From assembly GCA_015183035.1 (NCBI GenBank), contig JACZZP010000004.1:992001-1056000 (forward strand): DNA of 64,000 nt, in the 5' to 3' direction. The position numbers and the translations under genes are program-made. The DNA is from Meloidogyne chitwoodi (Eukaryota; Nematoda; Chromadorea; Rhabditida; Meloidogynidae). Under the pieces are notes generated by a model. That model saw only the letters and a list, made by a program, of their open reading frames with translations. It was not told the origin of the DNA and searched no databases. Position 1 is the first letter of the stretch. Each line of letters starts with the position of its first letter. Positions 61,410-64,000 of this stretch are shown piece by piece.

Positions 61410-64000
61410 ATATAAATAATTACCTAATTATTATTTATAAATTTTCTTTCCACTAATTTTACTAAAAACATCCTTGAGGCAATTTATTTAATTAAATATT
61501 TGTGTAAAGAAAATGTCTGGACACAAAACTTTTTATTTTTATTTTTAATGCTCTTCCGACATTTTTTATTTATTTTTTATTAAGTAAACAAAAGTCAAAT
61601 AAAAATGAACAAAAAATATTTTTCTTTATTATTTTTATATTTTTTTTAATTAATTAATATTTATTATTTTCTTAGAGAAGAAAAATATAAAGGAATGAAT
61701 AAATTTAAAATATTTTATCTTTTCAGAAGAATTTATTTTTTTTTAATAATTAATTTAATATAAATTTAAAATATTATTTTCTTTAAAATTAATTTAATAT
61801 TTTTCCTAAAAAATAAAATTTTGTTTTTTATTATTTTTATTCTTGACAAATGCCGCGCGCTTTTCTTTTAATGTTTGCCCTTTTTTGATTGTATTTTTTG
61901 TTTATATAAATATTATTTATTTTTATTTATTTGCTTACATAACCATTTTCTTTTTTACTTTTTATTTTCTAAAAACACATTCCTTTTGTTAAATTTTTCT
62001 TTTTTATTTTCCTTCCGTCAAAAAATAAATAAAGAAGAATTTGCCCGCCTAAAAAATAATAAATGGATACTTACCTAAAGAAAATGCCAAAAAATATGCC
62101 TCTTAGCCTTTTAAGAGAAATATCCAAGAGAAGTAAAAAGAACCATTTTCTCGATTTATTCTTTTTATTTCCCTTAAGGAGCGGTATTTTCTTTTTTTTC
62201 TTAAATATTTGTACACACCTGCAAATATAAATATTTAAAAAAAAATTCTTAAAAAAATCCAGAATTTGTTAAATGGGAATATAAAACATGATACTCACAG
62301 ATTTTGAAAAACTTATAAATATGTACTATTCAAAAGAGCTTCTCTAGTAGCTACAGAATCTAAATTTTTACTTGCTGTATTTAAGATATTTTAAAGATAA
62401 AGCATTTAAAGTTTCAAAAAAATGTTTCTTTCCCTCGTAAAATGTCAAAAGTGATAACCAACTTTTTTACATAATTACTTAATTTGTTTTTAATATATTT
62501 AAATAATATTTTATTATAATCAATCCATTTTTAATATTTTATTAAATGAACAGCTGCATAAAAATGCCTAAAAAACTACACTACTGTTTGGCAAATATAT
62601 TTAAATGTTAATAAATAACTGAAAGACACTTCTTTGCTTATTTTCTTATTATTTTCTGGATTGGCATAGCTAAATAAATAATGACTTTTATATAAATAAA
62701 TAAATATATGTAGAGACATTTGTTAAAAATATTTATATGAAAAAAGGAAAATTGGCCCAAATGTTTATTTTTCAAGTCCCTTTGAATTTTAACAGATTTT
62801 TTTAATATTAAATAAACATTTGGCATTTAATTCTTTTAAATTTATATTTATAATTAACATCTGTGCTTAACTAGGAAAGAACAAATTTTTTATTAATTTT
62901 AACAAATTAATCAGAAACTTTGAAAAACTTAAAAAATCTAACAAAAATACTATAAGAGTTCTGTACCAATTATTAATTAATATTGCTATAATATTAAAAA
63001 AAATTTGTAAAAAATTTTTGCGTACCTTAAATTGGTCATTTTTTAATTATAAATAATTTATAAAATTAATTCAATTTTTTATGATAAATAAAAAAATGTT
63101 TAAAATATTTAGCCTTTTATTAGCAAAAGCAAAAAGACTTACAAAAATATTATATGTACATCAAAATAAAAGGAAGGACAAAGTATTATTTAAATTAAAT
63201 CTAATTCTTTTTATTAAATTAATAATTTAATATTTTGTAAATTATTTTTTTATTCTTTCAATTTAAATAAGAAATTAAAAAAAATAAAATATTTTTGAAA
63301 TTATCGGTAAGAAATATATTTTGAATTATTTCAGTGTTATCAATAAATATTTGTTTCACATAATTTTAAATTATTTTATAAATTACATAATAAATGATTT
63401 TTCAAAAATTGGATAATTAAAATAATTAATTAAATTAAATTAGAACTCCATAATGTCTTTATTATATTTTTGCAAGTCAAAGAAGATTTTGGCTATTTAG
63501 GTAACTAGCAATGTTATATAAATTACAAATCTAATAAATTTATTCAAAAATCAAAATTTTGTTTCTTTTATTAATGTTCTTACATTAATTAAATTATGCT
63601 TTTTTGTAATTCTTAGCTTATACTAAGATTAAATATTTAAATTATTTAAAATACATTTTTTGAAATTTTATACCAAAAAGAAATTGAAAATAATTAAAAA
63701 TAATGGATAAAAAATTATATTAAATGAATCATTTAATAATATTATGTTAATAAAAATATTTATAAAAAATTAAAAATACCCGCATTTTCTTTTTTTCTTT
63801 TATTCTTCTCAATTTGTTCTAAATATATTTTTAATTAAATTAAATGAACATTCTTTTTTAAAATTTTTAAATGAATTGTCAGGGCAAAATAAGCAACTTT
63901 GATTTTGTAGTTTTTTATTAAGTAGATTAATATGTTTAATAACAGACTAAAATATAATAATATTAATTAATTATTTAATTATTTATTTAATTATTTATTT
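61410..64000. other. AT-rich non-coding end of the window
   Basis: No supported gene. Small open frames at 61875 and 62638 are Phe/Leu/Lys-rich with no domain or splice evidence. Confidence 0.45.

Overview
The window looks like nuclear DNA of an AT-rich nematode, most likely a plant-parasitic tylenchid of the Meloidogyne type (lineage is inference). The evidence is very high A+T, short GT-AG introns with TTTCAG/TTTTAG acceptors, a nuclear hormone receptor, a serpentine chemoreceptor, a CtBP gene that opens with a THAP zinc finger (an architecture I know from nematode CTBP-1), and many small hAT-like MITEs.

The centre (11857-33554, 21.7 kb) is one nearly complete Maverick/Polinton element. 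It is bounded by a perfect 6-bp target duplication (AGTGTC at 11851-11856 and 33555-33560) and by TIRs of about 370 and 418 bp. The TIRs carry a terminal 52-bp hairpin and a 16-bp minisatellite. From left to right the element holds: a captured SEC14/CRAL-TRIO fragment; an OB-fold (RPA-like) gene; an AT-rich stretch with a nested 809-bp MITE; a RING-H2 gene, perhaps spliced to the OB-fold gene; a 12-exon protein-primed DNA polymerase B with all catalytic motifs; two minus-strand genes, a two-repeat TATA-binding-protein homologue and a stand-alone PAZ-domain protein; and then a compact intronless plus-strand block. That block encodes the packaging ATPase, a small hydrophobic-tail protein, a conserved basic protein, an integrase with a chromodomain (one frameshift), the minor capsid protein, the adenain-like protease, a glycine-rich virion protein, the double jelly-roll major capsid protein and a small membrane protein.

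The most striking content is the non-core set. PAZ without PIWI suggests interference with small-RNA silencing. TBP suggests control of transcription. RING-H2 suggests ubiquitin ligation. The OB-fold protein suggests ssDNA binding during protein-primed replication. Intron-rich replication genes next to an intronless, overlapping virion block suggest two expression programmes. These functional links are inference; the domains are read from sequence.

Left flank (1-11850): a nuclear receptor gene on minus (509-2902), two hAT-like MITEs (3442-4208, 4942-5697), and a long secreted-protein gene on minus (6486-10860). Right flank (33561-64000): a serpentine receptor (minus), a small secreted acidic protein (minus), a multi-Plus3-domain gene (plus, 38770-43543), and a THAP-CtBP gene (minus, 44231-49517) whose dehydrogenase catalytic residues are replaced. 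After several MITEs comes a long AT-rich tract with a small HLH-like gene (56977-57748), followed by a cluster of E-box motifs.
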